DNA of 64,000 nucleotides from Bacteroidales bacterium SW299. Lineage in GTDB: Bacteria; Bacteroidota; Bacteroidia; Bacteroidales; Bacteroidaceae. The stretch lies in contig SDWH01000017.1 of the NCBI GenBank assembly GCA_019550975.1, positions 29,457 through 93,456 on the forward strand, in the 5' to 3' direction. The position numbers were made by a program, and so were the translations under genes. Shown one piece after another: positions 36,958-45,780 of this stretch (position 1 is its first letter; each line of letters begins with the position of its first letter). The notes under the pieces were generated by a model. It saw only the letters and a program-made list of their open reading frames with translations, was not told the DNA's origin and did no database searches.

Positions 36958-37185
36958 GTTTCGTTTGCGCAAGGACCGGCTTTGCGCCGGAAAGGCAGAG
37001 ATTCTGTCTGGCTTTTGTCCGGTTTCTGCTTGGGCCTGCCGGCGTATTAAGCGGGGCCTGTATTTCTGCCGATTCCATATTTAAGTAATCTGCTGTTTGG
37101 CATATTGTCCATCGTGTTCCGCTTGTTTTAGCAGTTTTTAATTCGATTTTCTCCGTGAACGTTACCAACGAAACAATTTTTATGT

Positions 37186-37193
37186 TACATTTG
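37186..37193 (+). promoter_or_regulatory. -7 box of rseC-rnf operon
   Basis: TACATTTG (TAnnTTTG), 29 bp before the rseC start at 37223. Confidence 0.55.
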
Positions 37194-37222
37194 CTCCTGC
37201 ATTGTAATGTACGGTTTGCAAA

Positions 37223-37648
37223 ATGGCTGACAAGATAAAACATCTCGGTATTGTGGAAAACATAAATGGCTCTTGCCTGAAGGTAAGAATCGTGCAGACA
37301 TCTGCGTGCGGATCATGCGGCGTGAGAGGGCATTGCAGCGCGGCCGATGCGAAAGAGAAGTCGGTCGACGTTATCAATGACAAGCAGATGGAATGTCGTG
37401 TAGGCCAGCAGGTTATGATTGAAGGAGCGTCGTCGCTGGGACTGAAGGCTGTGGCATGGGCTTTTGTCTGTCCTTTTCTGGTTATGCTTGTTTCGCTGTT
37501 TGCGGCCATGAATTTCAGTGGAGGCAATGAGCCGTTGTCGGCTTTGGTGGCTTTGGGGATGCTTGCGCCTTATTATGCAGGGCTTTATTTCTTCCGGAAC
37601 CGTCTGAAGCGGACTTTCGTTTTTACCTTAGAGTCAATAATCAATTAA
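37223..37648 (+). CDS. rseC: RseC/MucC-family protein (SoxR-reducing system)
   Basis: The 141-residue protein has an N-terminal domain with four conserved cysteines (SACGSCGVRGHC plus neighbours), and two transmembrane helices (AFVCPFLVMLVSLFAAMNF and LVALGMLAPYYAGLYF). This is the RseC layout. It heads the rnf operon, 14 bp before rnfB, as in many Bacteroides, and probably works with the Rnf complex in electron transfer or its assembly. Confidence 0.9.
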   Translation: MADKIKHLGIVENINGSCLKVRIVQTSACGSCGVRGHCSAADAKEKSVDVINDKQMECRVGQQVMIEGASSLGLKAVAWAFVCPFLVMLVSLFAAMNFSGGNEPLSALVALGMLAPYYAGLYFFRNRLKRTFVFTLESIIN

Positions 37649-37662
37649 TAAACTAACTATCT

Positions 37663-38541
37663 ATGAATCTGATTTTGGTGGCAGTGATTTCATTGGGCGC
37701 TATAGGACTGGTTTCTGCGGTCGTCTTGTATGTGGCTTCCAAGAAGTTTGCCGTGTATGAAGATCCTCGAATAGGCAAGGTTGCTGAAGTGTTGCCGCAG
37801 GCCAATTGTGGCGGATGCGGCTATCCGGGATGTTCCGGATTCGCTTCAGCTTGTGTGAAGGCCGGTTCGCTGGAGGGAAAACTGTGTCCGGTCGGAGGGC
37901 AGGCTACAATGGAGAAGATTGCGGCTATCCTCGGACTGGAAGCTGTGGCCGCAGAAGCCAAGGTGGCTGTAGTGAGGTGTAACGGGACATGTGCCAACCG
38001 TCCCAGGCTGACGGTATATGACGGTGTGCGCTCGTGTGCGGTGGCCAGCTCGACTTACGGCGGGGAAACCGGATGCACGTTCGGCTGTTTGGGATGCGGC
38101 GATTGCGTTGCGGCATGCCAGTTCGGAGCCATCCGGATGAACGCTGAAACGGGCTTGCCCGAAGTGGACGAAGCGAAGTGCACCGCTTGCGGAGCCTGTG
38201 TCAAGGCTTGCCCGCGCAGCATCATCGAGCTTCGGCCGAAGGGGAAGAACAGCCGGCGGGTGTATGTCCGTTGTGTCAACAAAGACAAAGGGGCTGTAGC
38301 CAGAAAGGCTTGTGCGTCGGCTTGTATCGGTTGCGGAAAATGTGTCAAGGTTTGTCCTTTTGAGGCCATTACGCTGGAGAACAACCTGGCGTACATCGAT
38401 CCGGCCAAGTGCAAGTCGTGCCGCAAGTGCGAGATGGAATGTCCGCAGGGAGCGATTGTTGCGGTTAATTTCCCTCCGCGCAAAGCGAAGGCTGCGGCAG
38501 AAGACGCGCCCGGCCAGGCAGAAAAAGCGCAAGTAAACTGA
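37663..38541 (+). CDS. rnfB: Rnf complex subunit B (polyferredoxin)
   Basis: The 292-residue protein has an N-terminal membrane anchor (NLILVAVISLGAIGLVSAVV), the RnfB-specific cluster CGGCGYPGCSGFASACV, and four CxxCxxCxxxC ferredoxin motifs (CLGCGDCVAACQ, CTACGACVKACP, CIGCGKCVKVCP, CKSCRKCEMECP). It is the longer form with more clusters than the E. coli protein. It receives electrons from ferredoxin on the cytoplasmic side. The C-terminus is Ala/Lys rich. Confidence 0.96.
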   Translation: MNLILVAVISLGAIGLVSAVVLYVASKKFAVYEDPRIGKVAEVLPQANCGGCGYPGCSGFASACVKAGSLEGKLCPVGGQATMEKIAAILGLEAVAAEAKVAVVRCNGTCANRPRLTVYDGVRSCAVASSTYGGETGCTFGCLGCGDCVAACQFGAIRMNAETGLPEVDEAKCTACGACVKACPRSIIELRPKGKNSRRVYVRCVNKDKGAVARKACASACIGCGKCVKVCPFEAITLENNLAYIDPAKCKSCRKCEMECPQGAIVAVNFPPRKAKAAAEDAPGQAEKAQVN

Positions 38542-38566
38542 ATCAAGAATTTAAACAAGAATAACT

Positions 38567-39904
38567 GTGAGAACATTTAGAATAGGCGGAGTTCATCCGG
38601 CGGAAAACAAGCTGTCGGCAGGCAAGGCCATCCGTGAGGCAGGGCTTCCCGGACAGGCTGTCTTTCCTCTGTCGCAGCACATCGGCGCTCCGGCTGTGCC
38701 CGTCGTGAAGAAAGGCGATGCGGTGAAGGTAGGCACGAAGATAGCCGAAGCGGGAGGCTTTGTTTCGGCTGCAATCTTTTCGTCGGTTTCCGGAAAAGTG
38801 AACAGAATCGATAATGTGGTTGACGCGAGCGGTTACCGCAAGCCTGCCATTGTCATTGATGTGGAAGGCGACGAATGGGAGGAAGGCATCGACCGAAGCT
38901 CTGCGCTGGTCAGGGAATGCAGCCTTTCGGCTGAAGAAATCGTTGCAAAGATAAAGAATGCGGGAGTGGTCGGTATGGGCGGCGCATGCTTCCCGACTCA
39001 TGTCAAGCTCACTCCTCCTCCGGGATGCAAGGCAGAGTATGTGATAATCAATGGCGTTGAATGCGAACCGTATCTCACCGCCGACCATCGGCTGATGCTC
39101 GAAAAGACAGACGAAGTGCTGGTAGGGGTGAGCATCCTGATGAAGGCCGTGAAAGTGGACAAGGCTTATATAGGGATTGAAGGTAACAAGCCCGACGCAA
39201 TCCGGATTATGACTGAAAAGGCGGCCGGCTATCCGGGCATAGAGGTCGTTCCCTTGAAAGTGAAGTATCCTCAGGGAGGAGAGAAGCAGCTGATAGATGC
39301 CGTCATCCGCCGGCAGGTTCCTGCACCTCCTGCAATTCCCGTCAATGTCGGGGCGGTGGTGCAGAATGTGGGTACGGCTTTCGCCGTGTATGAAGCGGTG
39401 CAGAAGAACAAGCCGCTGATCGAACGTGTTGTGACGGTGACCGGCAAATCGCTGGCCGAACCTTCTAACTTCCTGACGCGGCTCGGCACGCCAATGAGCC
39501 TGCTGATTGATGCGGCAGGCGGACTTCCGGAAGATACGGGAAAGGTTATCGGAGGCGGTCCGATGATGGGAAAGGCGCTTGCCACAATTGATGTCCCTGT
39601 ATGTAAGGGCAGTTCGGGCGTTTTGATAATGAACCGGAAAGAGGCCGGACGGACGGCTCCGCAGCCTTGCATACGGTGCGCCAAGTGTGTCAGCGCGTGC
39701 CCGATGGGGCTGGAGCCTTATTTGCTGGCTACGTGTTCGGCGCATGGCGACTGGGAGCGTGTGGAACACGAAATGATAATGTCGTGCATCGAGTGCGGGT
39801 CGTGTCAGTTTACTTGTCCTTCCCACCGTCCGATGCTCGACTATATCCGGCTGGGAAAAGGAAAGGTGGGCGGAATCATCCGCGCACGCAATGCGAAAAA
39901 ATAA
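38567..39904 (+). CDS. rnfC: Rnf complex subunit C (GTG start)
   Basis: The 445-residue protein has the RnfC N-terminal barrel (RTFRIGGVHPAENKLSAGKA), the flavin/NADH-binding region (GVVGMGGACFPTHVKLTPP, IINGVECEPYLTADHR), and two 4Fe-4S motifs (CIRCAKCVSACPMGL, CIECGSCQFTCP). It oxidises or reduces NAD. The start is GTG: an in-frame TAA lies two codons before it and the family N-terminus begins there. Confidence 0.96.
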   Translation: MRTFRIGGVHPAENKLSAGKAIREAGLPGQAVFPLSQHIGAPAVPVVKKGDAVKVGTKIAEAGGFVSAAIFSSVSGKVNRIDNVVDASGYRKPAIVIDVEGDEWEEGIDRSSALVRECSLSAEEIVAKIKNAGVVGMGGACFPTHVKLTPPPGCKAEYVIINGVECEPYLTADHRLMLEKTDEVLVGVSILMKAVKVDKAYIGIEGNKPDAIRIMTEKAAGYPGIEVVPLKVKYPQGGEKQLIDAVIRRQVPAPPAIPVNVGAVVQNVGTAFAVYEAVQKNKPLIERVVTVTGKSLAEPSNFLTRLGTPMSLLIDAAGGLPEDTGKVIGGGPMMGKALATIDVPVCKGSSGVLIMNRKEAGRTAPQPCIRCAKCVSACPMGLEPYLLATCSAHGDWERVEHEMIMSCIECGSCQFTCPSHRPMLDYIRLGKGKVGGIIRARNAKK

Positions 39905-39916
39905 TAGAAGAATCTT

Positions 39917-40906
39917 ATGGCAAATAAATTGATCGTATCTTTATCTCCCCACGTGCATGGCGGCGACAGCGTACAGAAAAATATGTACGGCGTGCTCATA
40001 GCCTTGGTGCCTGCCTTGCTGGTGTCATTCTATATGTTCGGGCTGGGAGCTGTAATCGTTACGCTGACATCAGTCATGGCGTGCATATTCTTTGAGTGGG
40101 CAATAACGAAGTTCATTCTGAAGCGTGAGCGGACCACGATAATGGACGGGTCGGCTGCGGTGACAGGAATCCTGCTGGCATTCAATCTTCCTTCAAACAT
40201 CCCTTTGTGGATCATTGTTGTCGGTGCTTTGGTGGCTATCGGCATAGCCAAGATGACGTTCGGCGGACTGGGCTGCAATCCTTTCAATCCGGCTCTGGCG
40301 GGACGTATCTTTCTGCTTATTTCGTTCCCCGTGCAGATGACGTCGTGGCCTGTGCCCGGCCAGCTTGCCAGCTATACCGACGCCGAAACTGCCGCCACTC
40401 CGCTTTCGCTGATGAAGCAGGCGGTTCATGGCAATGCCGGCGCGTTGGCCCAGCTGCCGGACAGCCTGGATCTGTTCTTGGGAAACAATCCGGGATGCAT
40501 CGGCGAGATAAGCGCGCTTGCCCTGCTGCTGGGCCTGGCCTATATGCTTTGGAAGAAGATTATCACCTGGCACATTCCGGTGTCGATTCTGGCAACGGTG
40601 TTTGTCTTTACGGGGCTGATGCATTTGGCTGACCCGACGACTTACGCCTCGCCCTGGGCTCATCTGTTTACCGGAGGACTGATGCTGGGAGCCATCTTCA
40701 TGGCAACCGACTATGTGACTTCTCCCATGACCCGTAAGGGGATGGTAATCTATGGCATAGCCATCGGCTTTCTTACCGTGGTTATCCGTTTGTTCGGCTC
40801 TTATCCGGAAGGAATGTCGTTCGCGATCTTTATCATGAACGCTTTCACTCCGCTGATCAATACATTCTGTAAACCTAAACGTTTTGGGGAGGTAGTGAAA
40901 AAATGA
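39917..40906 (+). CDS. rnfD: Rnf complex subunit D
   Basis: The 329-residue integral membrane protein starts LIVSLSPHVHGGDSVQKNMY and has about nine hydrophobic segments. The covalent FMN motif is in the segment TDAETAATPLSLMKQAV, where the Thr before PL is the flavin site, and FGGLGCNPFNPALAGR is conserved in NqrB/RnfD. Its stop overlaps rnfG (ATGA). Confidence 0.95.
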   Translation: MANKLIVSLSPHVHGGDSVQKNMYGVLIALVPALLVSFYMFGLGAVIVTLTSVMACIFFEWAITKFILKRERTTIMDGSAAVTGILLAFNLPSNIPLWIIVVGALVAIGIAKMTFGGLGCNPFNPALAGRIFLLISFPVQMTSWPVPGQLASYTDAETAATPLSLMKQAVHGNAGALAQLPDSLDLFLGNNPGCIGEISALALLLGLAYMLWKKIITWHIPVSILATVFVFTGLMHLADPTTYASPWAHLFTGGLMLGAIFMATDYVTSPMTRKGMVIYGIAIGFLTVVIRLFGSYPEGMSFAIFIMNAFTPLINTFCKPKRFGEVVKK

Positions 40907-41685
40907 AAAAGCTTGATTCCTCACTGAAAAACATGCTCCTGTCGCTGACCGGTTTTTCTGTGGTCGCGGGGGCGTTGCTGGGCTGGGTCAACAATGTGAC
41001 CGCAGGTCCTATTGCCCAGGCCAATGCCAAGGCGCTGAGCGATGCCATCGCTCTGGTCGTGCCCGGCTTTGACAATAACCCTGCCGAATCGCCTGAAGAG
41101 GTGGAAGTCGGAGGGACAATGTATAAGATATACCGCGCTACGAAAGACGGAAACTTTATCGGTGCGGCGGTAGAAGCCTCGGCCGGCGGTTTCGGAGGTG
41201 CCCTGACGGTGCTCGTCGGGTTTGATGCCGAAGGAAACATCATCGACTATTCGCTGCTGGCTCATTCGGAAACTCCGGGGCTGGGATCGAAAGCTGCCGA
41301 CTGGTTCAAGAAAGGTGGAAAGGGTGACATCACGGGGAAGAATCCGGGAGAATCTCCGCTCAAGGTAACAAAGGATGGCGGAGATGTTGATGCCATAACT
41401 GCTTCTACCATTACTTCGCGTGCCTTTCTTCAGGCTGTAAACAACGCATACGCTGTGTATATGAAAGGAGAGGTGGATGCCTCAAGCGGAGCTTCGGGCC
41501 AGGTTGAGGAGCCTGTAGAAACGGAAGCAGATACAGACGCTTCGAGCGGAGCGACGCAGCCGTCGGAAGGCGGTGCCGGAACCGGCAAGGGAGCGGATGC
41601 TTCGAGCGGAGCGACTTTGTATGCCGAGCCGTCGGAAGGCCATGATCCGATAACTTCAGAACAGAAAGGAGGCAGCCATGAATAA
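40903..41685 (+). CDS. rnfG: Rnf complex subunit G with repeated C-terminal tail
   Basis: The 260-residue protein has one N-terminal membrane helix and an FMN-binding domain. The regular flavinylation site is DAITASTITS (D163, acceptor T169), slightly different from the common D..(S/T)GAT form. After residue about 188 comes an acidic low-complexity tail in which DASSGAS, DASSGAT and DASSGAT begin at residues 192, 212 and 232, a strict 20-residue (60-bp) period. These match the ApbE flavinylation consensus Dxx(S/T)GA(T/S). Whether they carry FMN is unknown. It overlaps rnfD by 4 bp and rnfE by 8 bp. Confidence 0.93.
   Translation: MKKLDSSLKNMLLSLTGFSVVAGALLGWVNNVTAGPIAQANAKALSDAIALVVPGFDNNPAESPEEVEVGGTMYKIYRATKDGNFIGAAVEASAGGFGGALTVLVGFDAEGNIIDYSLLAHSETPGLGSKAADWFKKGGKGDITGKNPGESPLKVTKDGGDVDAITASTITSRAFLQAVNNAYAVYMKGEVDASSGASGQVEEPVETEADTDASSGATQPSEGGAGTGKGADASSGATLYAEPSEGHDPITSEQKGGSHE
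41474..41640 (+). repeat. 60-bp tandem repeat inside rnfG
   Basis: The DNA encoding DASSGA recurs at 41476, 41536 and 41596, exactly 60 bp apart. The core GCTTCGAGCGGAGCGAC is identical in copies 2 and 3. The intervening sequence has diverged. Confidence 0.8.
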
Positions 41686-42262
41686 TCTGAAAGTCTTGCT
41701 CAATGGGATGATTAAGGAGAATCCTACATTCGTCCTTTTACTGGGTATGTGTCCTACGCTGGGAACCACATCGTCTGCTCTTAATGGCATGGGGATGGGA
41801 CTGGCCACGATGTTTGTGCTTATCTGCTCGAATGTGGTGATATCTGCCATCAAGAATCTGGTGCCGGATATGGTCCGCATTCCTATTTTCGTGGTGGTGA
41901 TAGCCGCATTTGTAACGATACTGCAGATGGTGATGCAGGCCTATGTGCCCGGACTGTATGCTACGCTTGGCTTGTTCATTCCCCTGATTGTGGTCAACTG
42001 CATCCTGCTGGGACGTGCCGAAGCTTTTGCCTGCAAGAATGGTCCGGTGGCTTCTTTCTTCGACGGGCTGGGCATAGGCCTGGGCTTTACCGTCGCTCTG
42101 ACTCTTCTTGGAAGCGTGCGTGAATTTCTCGGCACGGGCAAAGTGTTCGGCCTGGCGATTGTTCCCGAAAGTTATGGAATGCTGATTTTTGTGCTGGCTC
42201 CGGGTGCTTTCATAGCTTTGGGCTATCTGATAGCCATCGTGAACCGTTTGAGAAAATCCTGA
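41678..42262 (+). CDS. rnfE: Rnf complex subunit E
   Basis: The 194-residue protein has about six transmembrane helices and the NqrD/RnfE signatures GMIKENPTFVLLLGMCPTLG, with the cysteine in the membrane centre, and LGRAEAFACKNGPVASFFDG. Together with RnfA it holds an intramembrane 2Fe-2S cluster and forms the ion path. Confidence 0.96.
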   Translation: MNNLKVLLNGMIKENPTFVLLLGMCPTLGTTSSALNGMGMGLATMFVLICSNVVISAIKNLVPDMVRIPIFVVVIAAFVTILQMVMQAYVPGLYATLGLFIPLIVVNCILLGRAEAFACKNGPVASFFDGLGIGLGFTVALTLLGSVREFLGTGKVFGLAIVPESYGMLIFVLAPGAFIALGYLIAIVNRLRKS

Positions 42263-42279
42263 CTTAAAAACGTTGCATT

Positions 42280-42882
42280 ATGGAATACGTACTGATATTT
42301 ATTACCGCAATATTTGTAAACAACATTGTCCTGTCGCAGTTTCTTGGCATTTGTCCGTTTCTGGGCGTATCGAAGAAAGTGCAGACGGCAATGGGAATGG
42401 GAGCGGCGGTGGCTTTCGTGCTTACCCTGTCGACTATCGTCACGTATGTGATACAGAAGTTTGTGCTCGATCCGTTCGGACTTGCTTATATGCAGACGAT
42501 AGCCTTTATTCTTGTGATAGCCGCACTGGTGCAGATGGTGGAGATTATTCTCAAGAAAGTGTCCCCTGCGCTGTATCAGGCTTTGGGAGTCTTTCTGCCG
42601 CTGATCACTACGAACTGCTGCATCCTGGGCGTGGCGATTCTGGTCATTCAAAAGGACTTTGATCTGCTTACAGGTGTTGTCTATGCTTTCTCCACGGCCT
42701 TGGGCTTTGCTCTTGCACTGATTGTGTTTGCCGGTATCCGCGAGCAGCTCAGTCTGGTGAGCATACCGAAAGGAATGCAAGGCATGTCTATCGCATTGAT
42801 AACCGCGGGATTGCTGGCTATGGCCTTTATGGGGTTCTCCGGTGTAGACAAGGGGCTTGCCGTATTGTTCGGGCTTGGCTGA
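42280..42882 (+). CDS. rnfA: Rnf complex subunit A
   Basis: The 200-residue protein has six transmembrane helices and the paired motifs NNIVLSQFLGICPFLGVSK and LITTNCCILGVAILV typical of NqrE/RnfA. It is the last gene of rseC-rnfBCDGEA. No clear terminator follows in the 170-bp gap to galE. Confidence 0.96.
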   Translation: MEYVLIFITAIFVNNIVLSQFLGICPFLGVSKKVQTAMGMGAAVAFVLTLSTIVTYVIQKFVLDPFGLAYMQTIAFILVIAALVQMVEIILKKVSPALYQALGVFLPLITTNCCILGVAILVIQKDFDLLTGVVYAFSTALGFALALIVFAGIREQLSLVSIPKGMQGMSIALITAGLLAMAFMGFSGVDKGLAVLFGLG

Positions 42883-42988
42883 ATGGCCTGAAAAACAGAG
42901 GGAGGATTGAAACGCTGTCTGAAACTTAAATAAACTATATTCAACTCACTTTTTTTATTAATCAGGCGGTTTTCTCAATCCTTTTTCT

Positions 42989-42996
42989 TATATTTG
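42989..42996 (+). promoter_or_regulatory. -7 box of galE
   Basis: TATATTTG (TAnnTTTG), 57 bp before the galE ATG at 43054. Confidence 0.5.
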
Positions 42997-43053
42997 CTCT
43001 AACATAAATAAAAAACTCATTATAATACACAATATACAAAAAAAACTTTGGTC

Positions 43054-44088
43054 ATGAAAAAAAGAATTCTTGTAACTGGCGGAACTGGATATATCGGTTC
43101 GCATACTGTAGTTGAACTGCAAAATAGCGGATACGATGTAGTAATCGTGGATAACTTGTCTAATTCGCGTGCGGATGTCGTAGACAGTATCGAACAGATT
43201 ACCGGTATTCGTCCGGCTTTTGAAAAAGTTGACTGTCTGGATTATGAAGGGCTTGACAACGTTTTCGCCAAATATCCGGGCATTCAGGGCATCATCCATT
43301 TTGCAGCCAGCAAAGCTGTCGGCGAGTCTGTTCAGAAACCGCTGTTATATTACCGCAACAACCTGGTATCATTGATTAATATACTTGAACTGATGCCTAA
43401 GCACAACGTAAAGGGAATCATATTCTCTTCTTCATGCACGGTTTATGGCCAGCCCGACAAGCTGCCTGTAACTGAAGATGCTCCGATCAAGAAAGCTGAA
43501 TCTCCTTATGGCAACACGAAGCAGATTAACGAAGAAATTATCCGTGATACAGTTGCTTCGGGTTCTCCGATCCATGCTATCATGCTTCGTTACTTTAACC
43601 CGATCGGTGCGCATCCTACAGCTTTGATCGGCGAATTGCCTAACGGCGTACCGCAGAACCTGATTCCGTATCTTACTCAAACCGCAATGGGCATCCGCGA
43701 AAAGTTGAGCGTGTTCGGTGATGACTATGATACTCCTGACGGCTCCTGCATCCGCGACTATATTTATGTAGTGGATCTGGCCAAGGCTCATGTGATTGCC
43801 ATGAACCGTATCCTGGAAGACAAGCAGAAAGACAAAGTTGAGGTGTTCAATGTAGGTACCGGACGCGGAGTTTCTGTGCTCGAACTGATCAATAAGTTCG
43901 AAGAAGCTACTGGCGTGAAATTGAACTATCAGATAACGGGCCGCCGTGCAGGGGATATCGTGAAAGTGTGGGCTGATCCGGCTTATGCCAACACGGAGTT
44001 GGGATGGAAGGCTGAGGCTACACTGGAAGACACGTTGCGTTCTGCATGGAAGTGGCAGGTTCATCTGCGTGAAAAAGGTATTATGTAA
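43054..44088 (+). CDS. galE: UDP-glucose 4-epimerase
   Basis: The 344-residue extended SDR starts MKKRILVTGGTGYIGSHTVV (NAD-binding GxxGxxG) and has the catalytic triad region with YxxxK (SPYGNTKQINEE), FSSSCTVYGQP and YFNPIGAHPT. It interconverts UDP-glucose and UDP-galactose. A TTG six bases upstream is in frame, but the ATG gives the standard N-terminus. Confidence 0.95.
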   Translation: MKKRILVTGGTGYIGSHTVVELQNSGYDVVIVDNLSNSRADVVDSIEQITGIRPAFEKVDCLDYEGLDNVFAKYPGIQGIIHFAASKAVGESVQKPLLYYRNNLVSLINILELMPKHNVKGIIFSSSCTVYGQPDKLPVTEDAPIKKAESPYGNTKQINEEIIRDTVASGSPIHAIMLRYFNPIGAHPTALIGELPNGVPQNLIPYLTQTAMGIREKLSVFGDDYDTPDGSCIRDYIYVVDLAKAHVIAMNRILEDKQKDKVEVFNVGTGRGVSVLELINKFEEATGVKLNYQITGRRAGDIVKVWADPAYANTELGWKAEATLEDTLRSAWKWQVHLREKGIM

Positions 44089-44413
44089 TTTATATTTTGT
44101 AAATTGGTAAAACATAAGACGTGTTTTACACGTTTTATGAATGCGGCGTACTTATGGCGGATTATAGGTGTGTGAATATATATGATGCGTCGTCTTTTCC
44201 CGCAAGGGGAGAGAATAGTACGAATGCATAGTAGTTTTGTCGTGTTTTATTTTGTGTTTGTGTTGTGGCTGTTCTTCGACGTGAGTCGGGGAACAGTTTT
44301 TTTGTTCTTGACATAAAGCAAGAAAATATTTGCTGTAGCACGAATTAACATGCTGTTCATCCTGCCGTTTTAAAGCTTTGCTGTAACTTTGCCCGACTTT
44401 AACGGGTAATGTT
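44089..44413. other. 325-bp gap with one hairpin
   Basis: No gene is visible. A strong palindrome, CATAAGACGTG (44113) with CACGTTTTATG (ending 44139), may terminate galE though it lacks a T-run. The promoter of the MATE gene is at the right end. Confidence 0.5.
44384..44391 (+). promoter_or_regulatory. -7 box of MATE gene
   Basis: TAACTTTG (TAnnTTTG), 23 bp before the ATG at 44414. Confidence 0.55.
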
Positions 44414-45778
44414 ATGACACAGACTACAAAAGAAATGACTTCAGGTCCCAGCCTGCCTTTGATTCTGAATTTCACTTTTCCTTTGCTGTTAGGAAATGTT
44501 TTGCAGCAAACCTATTCGCTGGCTGATGCTGCTATTGTCGGCAAGTTTCTTGGCATCGATGCTTTAGCTTCTGTGGGTGCAAGCACTTCGGTAGTTTTTC
44601 TCATTCTTGGCTTTTGCAACGGATGCTGCGGCGGATTCAGCATTCCTGTTGCCCAGAAATTCGGCGCACGCGACTATGTCACTCTTCGCCGTTACGTGTC
44701 TGTCAGTCTGAAGCTGGCGGCTGTGATGTCTGTGCTGATAGCCGTAATTACCAGCCTGCTGTGTGCTTTGATTCTGCGTACCATGCGTACTCCTGCCAAT
44801 ATATTTGACGGAGCCTATATCTATCTGCTGATAACTTTTGCCGGTGTACCCTGCACATTCTTCTATAATCTTCTTTCCAGCATCATACGTGCGCTTGGCG
44901 ACAGCAAGACTCCGTTTTGGTTTCTGCTTTTTTCAGCCGTACTGAATATCTTGCTTGATTTGTTCTGCATTCTGGTGCTTGAATGGGGAGTGGCAGGAGC
45001 TGCCATTGCTACTGTTTTCTCTCAGGGCGTTTCAGCTGTGCTTTGTTATTTTTATATGTACCGCAAGTTTGATGTGCTCAAGCCCCAAGGCTCCGACCGC
45101 CGTTTCCGCCCGGAGCTGGCGCAGCAGTTGCTTTATATCGGAGTTCCCATGGGACTTCAGTTTTCTATCACCGCCATTGGAAGCATCATGCTGCAAAGTG
45201 CGAACAATGCGTTGGGAACAGCTTGTATGGCTGCATTTACTGCGGCCATGCGTATCAAGATGTTTGTGATGTGTCCGCTTGACAGTCTGGGTATGGCTAT
45301 GGCAACTTATTCGGGACAGAACTATGGTGCCGGCAAGCCTGACCGCATTTGGGCAGGAATCAAGTCGGCTGCACTGATGATGGTTGTCTATTCGCTGGCT
45401 GTGGCTTTAGTAATCTGGCTGGCTGCCGAGAAGTTTGCACTTCTTTTCATATCTCCCGATGAAACAGAGATTATCGCCGATACGGCATTGTTTCTGCACA
45501 TTAATGTGTCATTCTTTATTCTTTTGGGTTCGTTGAGTATCTTGCGCTATTCCATTCAGGGAGCCGGCTATACGAAGCTGGCCATGTTTTCCGGCGTATC
45601 CGAGATGGTAGCCCGCGTATTGGTCAGTGTGGTGGTTGTTCCTCTTTGGGGCTTCTGGGGCGTATGTTTCGGCGATCCGACCGCCTGGCTGTTTGCCAAC
45701 CTGTTTCTGGTTCCGGCTTTTATCTATGTTTACCGTCGCCTGCACCTCATTGTCGCCAAAGAACGTGTTTTGTCATGA
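44414..45778 (+). CDS. MATE-family efflux transporter
   Basis: The 454-residue protein has twelve hydrophobic segments in two related halves, with MATE features: PLILNFTFPLLLGNVLQQTY, VGKFLGIDALASVGAS, GFCNGCCGGFSIPVAQKFGA, and in the second half MAMATYSGQNYGAGKPDRIW. It would export drugs or metabolites by sodium or proton antiport; substrate unknown. It converges on the SDR gene with 2 bp between stops. Confidence 0.93.
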   Translation: MTQTTKEMTSGPSLPLILNFTFPLLLGNVLQQTYSLADAAIVGKFLGIDALASVGASTSVVFLILGFCNGCCGGFSIPVAQKFGARDYVTLRRYVSVSLKLAAVMSVLIAVITSLLCALILRTMRTPANIFDGAYIYLLITFAGVPCTFFYNLLSSIIRALGDSKTPFWFLLFSAVLNILLDLFCILVLEWGVAGAAIATVFSQGVSAVLCYFYMYRKFDVLKPQGSDRRFRPELAQQLLYIGVPMGLQFSITAIGSIMLQSANNALGTACMAAFTAAMRIKMFVMCPLDSLGMAMATYSGQNYGAGKPDRIWAGIKSAALMMVVYSLAVALVIWLAAEKFALLFISPDETEIIADTALFLHINVSFFILLGSLSILRYSIQGAGYTKLAMFSGVSEMVARVLVSVVVVPLWGFWGVCFGDPTAWLFANLFLVPAFIYVYRRLHLIVAKERVLS

Positions 45779-45780
45779 AG

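Noticed and set aside
36841..36972. N-terminal extension of the HU/HTH protein through the repeat array
   Set aside because: The extension is entirely the translated array (KPQCGMQKPRCR-like); HU-HIG proteins begin near MAAKYTMQEM.
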